Part shown: positions 1 through 9,617 of the stretch, piece by piece
How the letters are laid out: each line of letters starts with the position of its first letter
How positions within the stretch are numbered: the stretch's first letter is position 1
Source of the DNA: Selaginella moellendorffii
Taxonomy: Eukaryota; Streptophyta; Lycopodiopsida; Selaginellales; Selaginellaceae
Assembly (NCBI RefSeq): GCF_000143415.4
Contig: NW_003314317.1
Span: forward strand, 1,164,164 to 1,228,163
Length of the DNA stretch: 64,000 nt
Reading direction: 5' to 3'
Made by a program: the position numbers and the translations under genes
The notes under the pieces: generated by a model
What the model was told of the DNA's origin: nothing
The model's database searches: none
The model's input: only the letters and a program-made list of their open reading frames with translations

Positions 1-325
1 CACCAAAGCAGTGTGTATGAACATCCTTGTCTTCGTCCTCTCTGTGTAATCAAACGCAGCGTCAGCATGCTTGTACAAAGACTGACTAGAGGAATCTTTA
101 TCACCTCGTCTCCTTGAGAGCGATGTTTTGCTGGGAGAACGCATAATTCTTTACTTCCTACTCTAGAATGCGTGGTAAAGGAAGCCAGTCGCACCTAGAG
201 AACACGTTCTTCTGAATAGAAACAAGTCACAGTACCTGATCCAAATCGCTGTCACACGATATGTGCGCATCAAAGAACCCATAGTTTCCGTGCGATCTTC
301 CAGGCCCAGTTTCAAATGCAAGGCA
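1..325 (-). CDS. Two putative exons of an unidentified gene leaving the left edge
   Basis: On the minus strand a 90-nt phase-0 exon at 325-236 is preceded by a T-rich tract ending TTTGCAG and followed by GTACTG. It translates to a protein-like stretch beginning CLAFETGPGRSHGNYGFFDA. A second open segment from 81 to the window edge follows a CTAGTCAG acceptor in the same frame and begins SLYKHADAAFDYTERTKTRM. Frame continuity across the proposed intron (82-235) is the main support. I do not recognise the family. Further exons may lie upstream around 390-600, where short open stretches with splice-like borders occur, but I could not join them convincingly. This could also be a decayed gene. Confidence 0.35.
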
Positions 326-1648
326 CTGCAAACGGAACCATCAATAAACAAAAACAAAAGATGAGAAGAATTCGGCTGTGAGGAGTTTTGGAAATCTGCA
401 AGCAGCTCAGCTGAACACTAGGTCACAGTATCCACAATTGTAGAAAACCTCAGAGAACTTTTTGTCGTAAAATCTAGCGCTGATCCTGTGACAAAACACT
501 GAAAGTAAAAATTGACTGCTGTCAAGAAAACTGCAAGCCTTTCTTGCAGCGAATTGAACTGTACCGGTTTGTGAGACAAATCCATCACGTGAAATTCACG
601 TGATGGCCCTCGTACGAACCTTGACAAGTTGCAACAGTTCCAACGCGCAACTTAGCGCCTGCCACCAGGAGAAACGGTGTCAGAGATCGCGCAGAAGATG
701 TGCTGTACCTGTTGCCGGGTGGTCCAGAATGAATAAACTATGAAATCTATCTCCTGGCCTTCAACCAATTTGCAGCAGTTTTCGGTAGGAGCGCTCAGTT
801 TGCTGTAAGATAACAAGATCAGTGATGGAAGAAGCTAAAAAAAGGTTCATAACATCCATGAATCCACAGCTCGCTGAAGCCTTTCATAATTCTTGGAAGA
901 CCTCTGGAGCTACCCGTAGAAGTTTCGCGCTTTCTCCCAGGAAAATACGGAAGTAAGATCAGCGAGAGAGCACTACACTCATGCCAGGCCAAGAACGCTA
1001 ACCTTTTCTAATGGATCCAATCCAGCTTTCTGACTGTTCTCAGGAGGAGATCGAGTTGCGCTACCTGGCTTTGCGAAGAAATACCCGCCCGCATTCCTGG
1101 AGCTCCACAAACCCTAGAAGCTAAATGAAAACCTGGAAAAAATCACCGCAGTACGACAAACAAAAGGGCACTCAGAAAAGATATCCATAGTGGCAGTGAT
1201 CTTTTGGCGCTCTAACGTGGTGAGCTTACACACCTGGGATGTGATTGCCATAAAGCAAGTTTGCTATGGATCAAATGTTTCCTCCTCTGTCAAGTTCTTT
1301 GCGTTTGCCGGGACCTTGAGAGATGGATCTGCTTGTTAGATATCCGCAAGATGAAAGAAAATACTTCTCCGTCGAAACAAAGGCAAAGAACTCGCCTGTG
1401 CCGTGTTGTGTTCATCTGATGCAGCTACCTTAGCCAAATCCGTCTATGCCGTCTGCGGCAATCGAACCCACCACGTTGTTAAAAGCCACGCTGGTGGTGA
1501 GCTAGGACGGAAGTGACCGGTTCTGAACGAAAGAAGAATTTCGTAGAAAATAGAAATAGAAGCACCATACCTTAAGTCTGCAGCAGAGATTTTACGGAAT
1601 CTCAGGCCGCTGTCCATCGCTTTTAAACTCTGTCGTAGAGGTTATTAA
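326..1648. other. No supported gene
   Basis: Only short open frames occur on either strand, with no recognisable protein and no RNA gene that I can see. Part of it (about 390-650) may belong to the minus-strand gene at the left edge. Confidence 0.4.
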
Positions 1649-2246
1649 ATGAAGTGTACCCCCCAGCTCGTGGAACTAGATCTACAAAAGGAAGTTTCGA
1701 ATTAAATTTCCGAGTGCAGATTGCTCTACTCTATTGCTAGCAACCAATCAACTGAACTAAGGTTTCTTACACAAGTAAGAGCGAAAGACGTACCCGGTAG
1801 TGATAGTCACCTGAATATTTGGGAGCACGAAACCGGTACCGCGACTTCCCCTTGGTACGGCACCTTCCAAGTTGCAACAATCTTCCTGTCATCGAAGATC
1901 TCGTCAGCAAAATGTGATCAATCATGCAGTTTACCATTGCTCTTTAGACGATGGTACATGAAGTGTACCGCAGCTTGTGGAACTGCATCTACAAAAGAAG
2001 TTTCGAATTAAATTTCCGAGAGTACATTGCTCTACTCTATTGCTAGAAACCTCACACAACCCAACCAAGACTTGTTACACAAGTAACAGCGAAACACGTA
2101 CCCGGTTAGTTGAATATTTGGGACCACGAAACCGGACGTTCATCGTGAAACACGACTTCCCTTTGCTGCGAAACCTTCTAAGTTGCAACAATCTTCCTGT
2201 CATCGAAGATCTTGTCAGCAAAAATGTGATCAATCATGCAGTTTTA
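1649..2246. repeat. Diverged tandem duplication, about 290-bp units
   Basis: Unit A (about 1649-1935) and unit B (about 1958-2246) share the order of long matches: the GAAGTGTACC start, a block around AGTTTCGAATTAAATTTCC, the block TTGCTCTACTCTATTGCTAG, a GTACCCGGT block, and a TGCAACAATCTTCCTGTCAT block ending in a shared CATGCAGTTT. Several small indels separate the copies. Short open frames crossing the units have no coding character. The duplication lies in the upstream region of the pectate-lyase-like gene and could carry duplicated regulatory sequence. Confidence 0.8.
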
Positions 2247-2541
2247 TTGTTAAGACTTGCCGGCTGTCCGAAGAAAGCGACCGCGCGTGCCAGAGAAACC
2301 GATTTATTTCGCCGACTTACAACAAGTTGCAAAAGCTCGACAGTATCGTCAGTTATGGATGGAATGAGCCAAAGGTACCAATTCCTGCGCAGCGACAATA
2401 TCAGTGTGAGAAGGAGCCAAGCCAAGCTTCGTAAGTCTTTAACTTTACAGCTAGCAGGAAAATGTTTCCGAGTCCACCGATGACTGCACATAATGAAGAT
2501 CGCTCTCCCACCAAAAGCCTCCAAAAGCTTGGGCCAGTTGA

Positions 2542-2548
2542 TATATAG
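2542..2548 (+). promoter_or_regulatory. Candidate TATA box
   Basis: TATATAG lies 34 bp before the ATG of the pectate-lyase-like gene. It is a good TATA match, but the spacing leaves only a very short 5' UTR, so transcription would have to start just before the ATG. Confidence 0.4.
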
Positions 2549-2581
2549 TACCTTGCAGCAAAGCACCGCTCCCACGCAGTG

Positions 2582-4123
2582 ATGGAGACCCTCAAGTTCT
2601 TGCTGCTGCTCTCGTCGTTCCTGACTCTTGCAAGAGCTGATCAGCAGCAGCCATGGGTATGGCTGGATCCAGATAGTGATCTCGAGCAGAAACCACGGCT
2701 TTCTTACCGATCAACCTGGCAAGGTGACAGGATAATGGATTTCTCCGCGGTTGGCTACCGAGGTGGGATGGATCCCATTCCCCCGGCTCCTCCAGTGAAG
2801 GTAACGTTGTTTCCTGGTGGTGGCGGCAGCAGCGACGACACAGAGGCGCTGCAAGCGGCAATAAACACCGTGTCTGCCATGCAACCAGACGAGCAAGGAT
2901 TCAGAGGGACTGTAAAACTTGCGAAAGGGACGTTCAACCTCGGTAAGCAGTCCATAGTGATCAACACCAGCGGCGTCATTATAGATGGCAGCGGCGTAGA
3001 CCAAACGCTGATCGACGCACACTCTCTGGAGGCCCAAGTTTTGTTCCGGATCCATGGAAATCCTGCGACGACAGTAAACAGCACACGGTCAGCTGTTGTC
3101 GAGACAGTTCCTTCCGGGAGCAAAACTCTCCGGCTAAGTTCAGTAGCAGGCTTCTCCGAGGGAGACCAAGTGAGTATTACCTGGACTTGGAGCCCCCAGT
3201 GGATCCAGATGATGAACATGAGCGACTACTGGCGGCCGGGATACGGCTACAAAGCCGAGCGGATCATAAAGACGGTCTCCACACTCGACTCTTCCATCCA
3301 GCTGGATATCCCTCTCCCGTTTCGACTGGACACGAACTACCTGGACGACGCTCACGGCGCAAGCGTCGAGAAGATATCCACAGCCCCCCGCATCGGCCGA
3401 GTCGCCCTGCAGAACTTCAAGGCGGTGAAGAACATCACATTTCCAGGCACGGGATGCTTCCTAAAAATGCAAGACGTGGAGGATGCGTGGATAACCGACC
3501 TGGAGCTCCACGACTTCAGCGGCACAATCCTGAAATACCCTAGAGAGTTGCTCCATACCTCGATCGCCATCGCTGGGACGAGAGTCACGGCCCAGAACTT
3601 GGTCCTGCACCGCACCGCGAACGCAACAAAGGGGCCGAAACCGTTCGACATAGCTCTCCACCGTCCTGGACAGCAAATACTCGTGAGAAACGTCACCGTA
3701 TCTGGGAACAGGGAATACAGCTTCATTACTGGAGACAGCATCGCCGGCCCCAACGTCTTCCACAACTGCACCGGATTCGGAGCCAACACCGCGCAGCCGC
3801 ACATGAGGTTCGCCACTGGACTGCTGTACGACAACCTTCGTATACCAGACGGTGGCATCGAGATGATAAACCGGCGATGGTTTGGAAGCGGCCATGGCAT
3901 TGCCGCCGCCTTCTCCGTTGCATGGAACACGGAGAGCAAAAGCTTGCAGGTGATCAGCTCTCCCGGGGCTGCAAACTGGGCGTTAGGATGCCGAGCTCAA
4001 GAGGTGAACGACAAGATACAAGGGATAAGCGAACCTGGATTCGTGGATGCGGTCCTAGATCCACGTATTCCCTCGCTTTTCCTGGCTCAGCGTCACGCTG
4101 CCGGCATGCCGGCCGTCTTCTAG
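2582..4123 (+). CDS. Secreted pectate-lyase-fold (parallel beta-helix) protein
   Basis: Intronless 513-residue protein. The N-terminus has a signal peptide (hydrophobic FLLLLSSFLTLARA, likely cleaved near residue 20). The region around 50-110 has the hallmark start of Pectate_lyase_3-type folds: DFSAVGYRGG, then a DDTEALQAAI segment, then a GTVKLAKGTFNLG strand and IDGSGVDQTLI. The rest is a series of short beta strands and asparagine-rich turns, as expected for a right-handed beta-helix, with several N-glycosylation sequons (NMS, NIT, NAT, NVT, NCT). The likely role is binding or cleavage of a cell-wall polysaccharide outside the cell; substrate and catalytic residues cannot be assigned by eye. 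The ATG at 2582 was chosen because the in-frame codon just before it is GTG. Absence of introns, unlike neighbouring housekeeping genes, leaves bacterial or fungal ancestry possible. Confidence 0.8.
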   Translation: METLKFLLLLSSFLTLARADQQQPWVWLDPDSDLEQKPRLSYRSTWQGDRIMDFSAVGYRGGMDPIPPAPPVKVTLFPGGGGSSDDTEALQAAINTVSAMQPDEQGFRGTVKLAKGTFNLGKQSIVINTSGVIIDGSGVDQTLIDAHSLEAQVLFRIHGNPATTVNSTRSAVVETVPSGSKTLRLSSVAGFSEGDQVSITWTWSPQWIQMMNMSDYWRPGYGYKAERIIKTVSTLDSSIQLDIPLPFRLDTNYLDDAHGASVEKISTAPRIGRVALQNFKAVKNITFPGTGCFLKMQDVEDAWITDLELHDFSGTILKYPRELLHTSIAIAGTRVTAQNLVLHRTANATKGPKPFDIALHRPGQQILVRNVTVSGNREYSFITGDSIAGPNVFHNCTGFGANTAQPHMRFATGLLYDNLRIPDGGIEMINRRWFGSGHGIAAAFSVAWNTESKSLQVISSPGAANWALGCRAQEVNDKIQGISEPGFVDAVLDPRIPSLFLAQRHAAGMPAVF

Positions 4124-4218
4124 TCTAGTCTGGCCTCAGCTCCATAGCCAGAGCTTCCGTCTGACTTTGAACTTTCATAATCGCCCTGGATCTCATCATA
4201 CCTATGACGCGTCCGAGT

Positions 4219-4311
4219 CGGATTGATGGCAGAAGAATAGAGAGCACAAGCACCCAAAAGCCTCTCTAGAGCTGGTGGCTGCTGGTGCTCCCTGTCTTCT
4301 GTCAACAATAG
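4219..4311 (-). ncRNA. MIR156: MIR156-family hairpin, copy nearest the 3' end of the cluster
   Basis: Read on the minus strand, the 5' arm carries a miR156-type 21-mer at 4305-4285 containing TGACAGAAGACAGGGAGCAC. The 3' arm (4253-4223 as written on plus) carries a near-complementary star region with GTGCTCTCTATTCTTCTGCC. The arms pair along about 21 nt with one bulge and a few mismatches, and the stem extends beyond the mature region. The mature RNA lying in the 5' arm is typical of MIR156. Known role: guides ARGONAUTE to SPL/SBP-box transcripts and controls phase change. It ends under 100 bp from the stop of the convergent pectate-lyase-like gene. Confidence 0.85.
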
Positions 4312-6904
4312 ATCCATACCAATTTTTTGCATCTGGAGAGAAAACGAAAGAAAGAAAAAAAAAGGACAAGAAACCTTGACATTCTGAGAAGCGAAAAAAC
4401 TTATAAGCCGGATAAAGTTTTAAAGCTTATCTGATATAGTTCACATCGGACCGTCGATGTGTTCCGTCCAGCTTACTTTCCGAGTTTTTGGCTCCAGCAT
4501 TGAGAATAGTTAGTTGATTGGCCCAACTCCCAAGGGATCAAAGGACAAGTCGTGGAAACCACTAAAGAGGAAACAACAAAAAAGCTCAGACCTCTTTGAA
4601 GCGGTCAAAGACTCCGACCCGGCGCCATCCTGTGAGCTGCCTGTCCTTGCCAATTTTGCTAGCTTCAAAGGTGGACAGAAGACTATTTCCTCTTGCCTGC
4701 ACAAAAACAAAGTGAGAAATGTTTCAATCTCGTCAACACTAGACTAGCCTCCAAGTGATGTCATGGTTGCTGACGATTGATCAAAGTTAAAACTCGTGGT
4801 TGCTGCTGCGACAGTACTCTGCTATTCTGCATTAGCTTCAGTGCTGTTTGTTCTCTGAAAGAAGCTTAAAAAACGCCACCTACAAGCTGCCAGAGGCCCT
4901 GCTCTGCAACACCGTAAAATCATTTATGTATACCAAAACAAACTCCTCACAAGTCTCTCAGCACATACGGGAGACCGGACGGTCGAGGCAGGTTGATAGG
5001 TAACACCCATGGCCATGTGCAGACGGGACTCCACCAGGCAACTTGCGATTTGAGACAAAAACGGTTCAGCTTCCAGCAAAGAATTGCAATTTAAACATTG
5101 TTAACTTACAGACAGGAAGGCACACTCCGGCTCCGTCTTGCAGACTAAGATAATCAAAAGATAGCCGAGCTGAATGTTTCCGTGATTGTCCTTCCTGCTG
5201 GTAAACATCCAGATATTTTAAACCTGTACGATTTGAACCAAAATGCTCCCACCTTGAGTGGCTGCACGTTGGACATCTTTTCTGGGTACCATGGCAGTCT
5301 TTTGCGTAGTCTGAAAAGAAACGCATCTCAATCATGACTTAGAATTTACCTTGAGCAAGTCCATTTTTTGTGAACACTTTCGTTTTCGGAATAGTTTCGG
5401 GGGTAGCTCGCTCCTGATATTTCCGAAAGAGAATTCTTATCTGTCATCTTAGAGCTTAGAAGTAGGATTTGATAGCTTGAATTCGAGGTTTGCAGATCTG
5501 AACAATATAGCACGATCACAAACAAAGAAGGTATAGAAAAAGGACAGCGCTATCTAGCGAAAAGTGCTGCACCTGGAGGCAAGGTTTTGTCTTTTCGATA
5601 ATCATTTCGATATTATCGTTGAGCTGCAATTAGTATAATATGGTGTTTTCGAATAATTTCCACTTTCTACAGATTGTACCTTATAGAAAGGCATCACTGA
5701 TATCAGGAAGCAACATTTGAATCTCTGTGTGATTTTGAAAAGGAAGTGCACAATATAATTCGACTGAAAACGCTGTTTAATTAAATGAGAAGTTAAGCTG
5801 CCCCAACCCATTGTCTCGACGAAAAGCAAAAACTGTGTAATCTAGATTGCAAATCTGAGAACTCAATCAGTTTCCAAAATTCTGTCAAAATCAACATAGT
5901 AAACTCAGGACTTCATAGCTTTGTCAATACCAAAATGCAGAAAACCTGGAGCGGTGTAGTTTACAAGTTCGACAGCACCACACCACCGAGTTCATCGATA
6001 ACAATAATATCAGCAGGATCCTAGAACTATGGCAAGCATGACAGTTACGGCAAATCACACCTTTTCCGAGAGTAGTCTTTGTGGATAACTGGATAACCCC
6101 GGATAAGATTAGAGAAGTCCAAATTCCTGATGTGACTGAGCTGCAGAAACATCTCATGAGATCAGAAATAACAGCTGTATATAGCGAAGAGAATTACCAC
6201 AGGTTCTGCCCGAGTACTTATCCAAGAAAGTTTACTCGAAAACTCGTCTGCATATCTAGAACGGATTTCCTGCAAAACGTTTCAAAGTTTGCAAAGGAAA
6301 AAAATTGCGTTCTTAGCCAATCCAGTTAACTAGATTCCCATACCTTTTTCTTCAAGGCAAAATGCATTACAAGTGAGATTTGAAGCACCACTACGTGTTC
6401 AAAAAACGGGACTTACGCTACCGATGTTCATCTTAAATGTTGATTCTGAAGACCACTTTAGAGACCTGAATGCAAGAGGAAAACATTGATAGGTAAGATT
6501 TTTCTGTAGGCAATGGTGCACAGCTAACGAGCTGCTGACTCTGAAATCCGTGTTTGCACGATACTAGTTGCCAGCGAATGTTCAAATATATCTTCGCGTA
6601 GAATGCATTTACCTGCAAGCATTCAGTCAGAAAACTATTATGATAGTGGTCGAATTCTACCGCTCGGTATGTATCTGACCGGAAAAACTCGCAGCTGGTG
6701 TAGCAGCAAAGTTAACACAAGCCTGGCCATGAAGTGACCTGAGATAAATAGTTCTGAGAGAAACAACAGCGAAACTTACAGGTATTTCTGGATCAGTCCG
6801 CACCTATCAGCCTTGTTGGAAAATGTCAATCAATCTGCTTCTCAGCGAATGCCTGAAAGTGAACTTCGAATAGACAGGAAAGAACGCGGGCAATTACGGA
6901 CAGG

Positions 6905-6990
6905 GACTCCCGACAGAAGAAAAAGAGCACGCATCGAGGCTGCAATCAGAGGCAGTGTTCATGCGTGCTCTCTTTCTTCTGTCTAGAGGC
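6905..6990 (-). ncRNA. MIR156: MIR156-family hairpin, middle copy
   Basis: On the minus strand the 5' arm (6985-6965) contains AGACAGAAGAAAGAGAGCAC. The opposite arm (plus 6911-6934, CGACAGAAGAAAAAGAGCAC followed by GCAT) is complementary with one or two mismatches, and the GCGTGC/GCACGC extension pairs perfectly. The loop contains its own small stem (CTGC/GCAG). The first bases of the mature differ from the family (TAGAC rather than TTGAC). Because the stem is almost symmetrical, a plus-strand transcript would also form a miR156-like hairpin; the minus reading is preferred because the arm order and the other two copies agree with it. Confidence 0.8.
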
Positions 6991-8837
6991 CTGCTCGTCG
7001 CAAAACGAAACTCCCCTCAAGAGGCATCCAAGGATGCTCCAATTCCAAATCTGAGAGAGATGTGAGACGGATCATATGAGAACCGAAACCCTACCAGTAA
7101 AATTTATTGAAGAGCTCATCATTGAAGCAGAAAATACGGTTCAGCTGGGACAGGTCTTCCGCATCGCTCCAAGCAACACTGACCAAAGACTGGTCGATTG
7201 CTCTCGGAGAAAAGACGAAAATATTCCGTACCCTGCGTAATAAAAACTCATTGTCAATATATTATGAAGTTGCTTTACCATGATTAATCCGTCTTCCCTC
7301 ACGCGATCAAGAGCTTCTGCGAAAACAATTAGAGCTTCTGACTGAACTGCTCAAGAGCCTCTTGATGTGAATACAATGAAGCGATCACCACTGCTATCAA
7401 ACTCATTGAATTTTTCTTTTGTAGATCTATGCCTGCTTCAAGAAACAGTTAGAAACACAAGCTATTGCAAAATAGTTCTGAAATGTAGATTGAGCTGCAC
7501 AGAATATCAACACCGGATTTCACGTTCGTATCTCCTCAGAAAATCTGTCCATATCGTCGGTGATCGCATAAAGTATCGCATACTTGTCCCTGCAGATCAC
7601 GAAATACATAAAACGTGTGTACTGGGATCGCCCGCTTTTCGTCATGGCTATTAAACCGCACTCACCGGCCATAGTCTCAACCTGTGATCATCTGTCAAGA
7701 GCTGTGCTCCAAGTGCCTTGCACGGCCAATGCTGCGCTGACAATTATACCCTTTGAAACTGTTGCTGGTTGACTGCTGCGTTATGTTGCTCCGAATGCAT
7801 GTGTGAGGTTTTGACATCCACGCAGCAACTGCCAGAAATTGTTAGAAAACGATACGCTTCACTACATAAATATCCATATAACCCTCAGTGGTGTCATTCC
7901 TTGTTATCGGTACTACTATAGCCGAAAATAGAGAGTAGACTCAGATGGATCGGAAAAGAAAACGCTGCAAAGAAATACAACAAGAAGAAATGTCCCCAGA
8001 TGAAGATTGCGAATCTGCCAAGCTACTGAACTCCTACCTGTTGAATCCTTATGTTCGCTTATTTTGCGCTCCACTGGTAACGATAAAACCGATGCTAAGA
8101 ACGCAGTATTCTCCATCAACGGACATATTTACCACAACCTGCATTCAATGGAGGTTAACCTATTAGAGGCAATCAAGTTTGACTTACCCATGGCAATGCT
8201 GAAGACGTAAGAAAGCACGCATATACATACAGTGCGTGTTCAAGAGAAACTTTAGATCTTGATGCGAAAAACATTACTGCAAGCCACATGAACGGCAACG
8301 AAAAGCCCCGCATTCTCATATTCAAATATTAGCCCGGCAAACCACACCCGAACTCAGACCAGACAATGCGTGAAATGATCACGTTGCTGACCTTTTGTCA
8401 TAGATCGATCTGCTCGCCATTTGTAGCTCAGGTTTGGTGGCAATCAACACCTTTAGCGCTTTTATCCCTTTCCCTTCACAGTTATTCAAGCCAGAGGCAA
8501 CATCAAGAGCATACACATTTGTTAAATTCTTACACAGGCCTCGTTCTTCTTTGCGGATTAATGGAAAATGAATATAGGAAAAAACACTCATGAAAAGTCC
8601 TCGCCAAACAAAACGAAACTCACCGATTCAACCGCCAGATCGCACGCGACACCGCCCATGTCCCGTGCGTTGAAGCATTTCCTTTGCCACATATTTCACG
8701 TACTTGATCCAAACTGACGAGCAAGCACTTGCAAGAGAGGAAAAAGAAAAGCCTTCAGTGCAACAGTCATAGGATACCTTCCATGCATTCCTCGTGTGTC
8801 TTGAAACAGCGCCTAATGAGAGCGAGGCCTCAGAAGT

Positions 8838-8931
8838 TGCGATATGACAGAAGAAGAAGAGCACGCATGAGTGACACACTAGAACCAACGGCGTGCAGCC
8901 AAATGTGCTCTCTTTCTTCTGTCAAATCAGT
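8838..8931 (-). ncRNA. MIR156: MIR156-family hairpin, promoter-proximal copy
   Basis: Minus-strand 5' arm at 8925-8905 contains TGACAGAAGAAAGAGAGCAC, preceded by T, a canonical miR156/157-type mature. The 3' arm (plus 8844-8864, TGACAGAAGAAGAAGAGCAC) pairs over 21 nt with essentially one A/C mismatch plus wobble pairs, giving a near-ideal plant pre-miRNA with a loop of about 40 nt. It is the best of the three hairpins. All three lie on the same strand at intervals of about 1.9 and 2.7 kb, so a single primary transcript is likely. Confidence 0.92.
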
Positions 8932-9617
8932 CTCCTCTAACTGCAAGCAGATCGATTCTCAGCTTCACAAAATCTCGCCAGGAAATTTCTCGTCTTGCTC
9001 TTCCACACACCACGCAAAGAAATCCATCACCAACACCAACACCACACCGCAAGCAGACGCAAGATCCACAAGAAAGAGACCAAGAAATCAGCAGACAGCC
9101 GCTGATCCACAAGAATTCGAGCGCAAACGCCAGGAATCAATACGCGCGACCTGCATTCCACCACAAAATTTCGGTGGCGCAGCAGCGGCGCTGACGATCC
9201 CAGCAGCAATAGCGGCGCCATACCGGCCAGCGGCGCGGATCTTGCGACTTTGATCGAGGACGATGTGAGAGATGCTCGCGTCGGCGCCCTTCTTTAGCGC
9301 AGTTCTTCCCGTCGATAAAGCCTTTCTCCACTTGCATCACAGAAACCCTAGTTTAAAACCCACCGTGTCACACTAACAACCATACATCCCGTTGCGATCT
9401 AAGTATATTCTGTCCGGCGTAATTTGGAGGACTGTCCTTCAAGTGTACATTTTTTCCTTCGCGAAATCCCTGCTTGTACTTGAGGTGTGCTTTCCGCCGT
9501 GGAATGGCCAAACGAATTCCAGCCCTTGGATGCGAGGCATCCAAGGGCGCAATCTATGCTAGATCTGAGTCGTACACGTACACACGGTGGGAGAGTTTGA
9601 ATTTGAATTAAAACACA

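Larger units (their letters stand above)
4219..9350 (-). ncRNA. Probable primary transcript region of the MIR156 cluster
   Basis: Apart from the three miR156-type hairpins I find no convincing coding frame on either strand; the short open frames have no family resemblance, and one plus-strand frame simply runs antisense through a hairpin. Many GT/AG-bounded A/T-rich stretches exist, so the transcript could be spliced. Transcription presumably starts upstream of 8931, somewhere before the divergent PPR gene at 9618. Ends are guesses; only the hairpins are directly supported. Confidence 0.5.

Noticed and set aside
1977-2483. 168-codon frame upstream of the pectate-lyase-like gene
   Set aside because: It crosses a diverged tandem duplication and is not conserved between the two units; no coding character.
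8729-9253. 174-codon plus-strand frame near the MIR156 cluster
   Set aside because: It runs antisense through the best miR156 hairpin, has low-complexity basic composition and no family resemblance.
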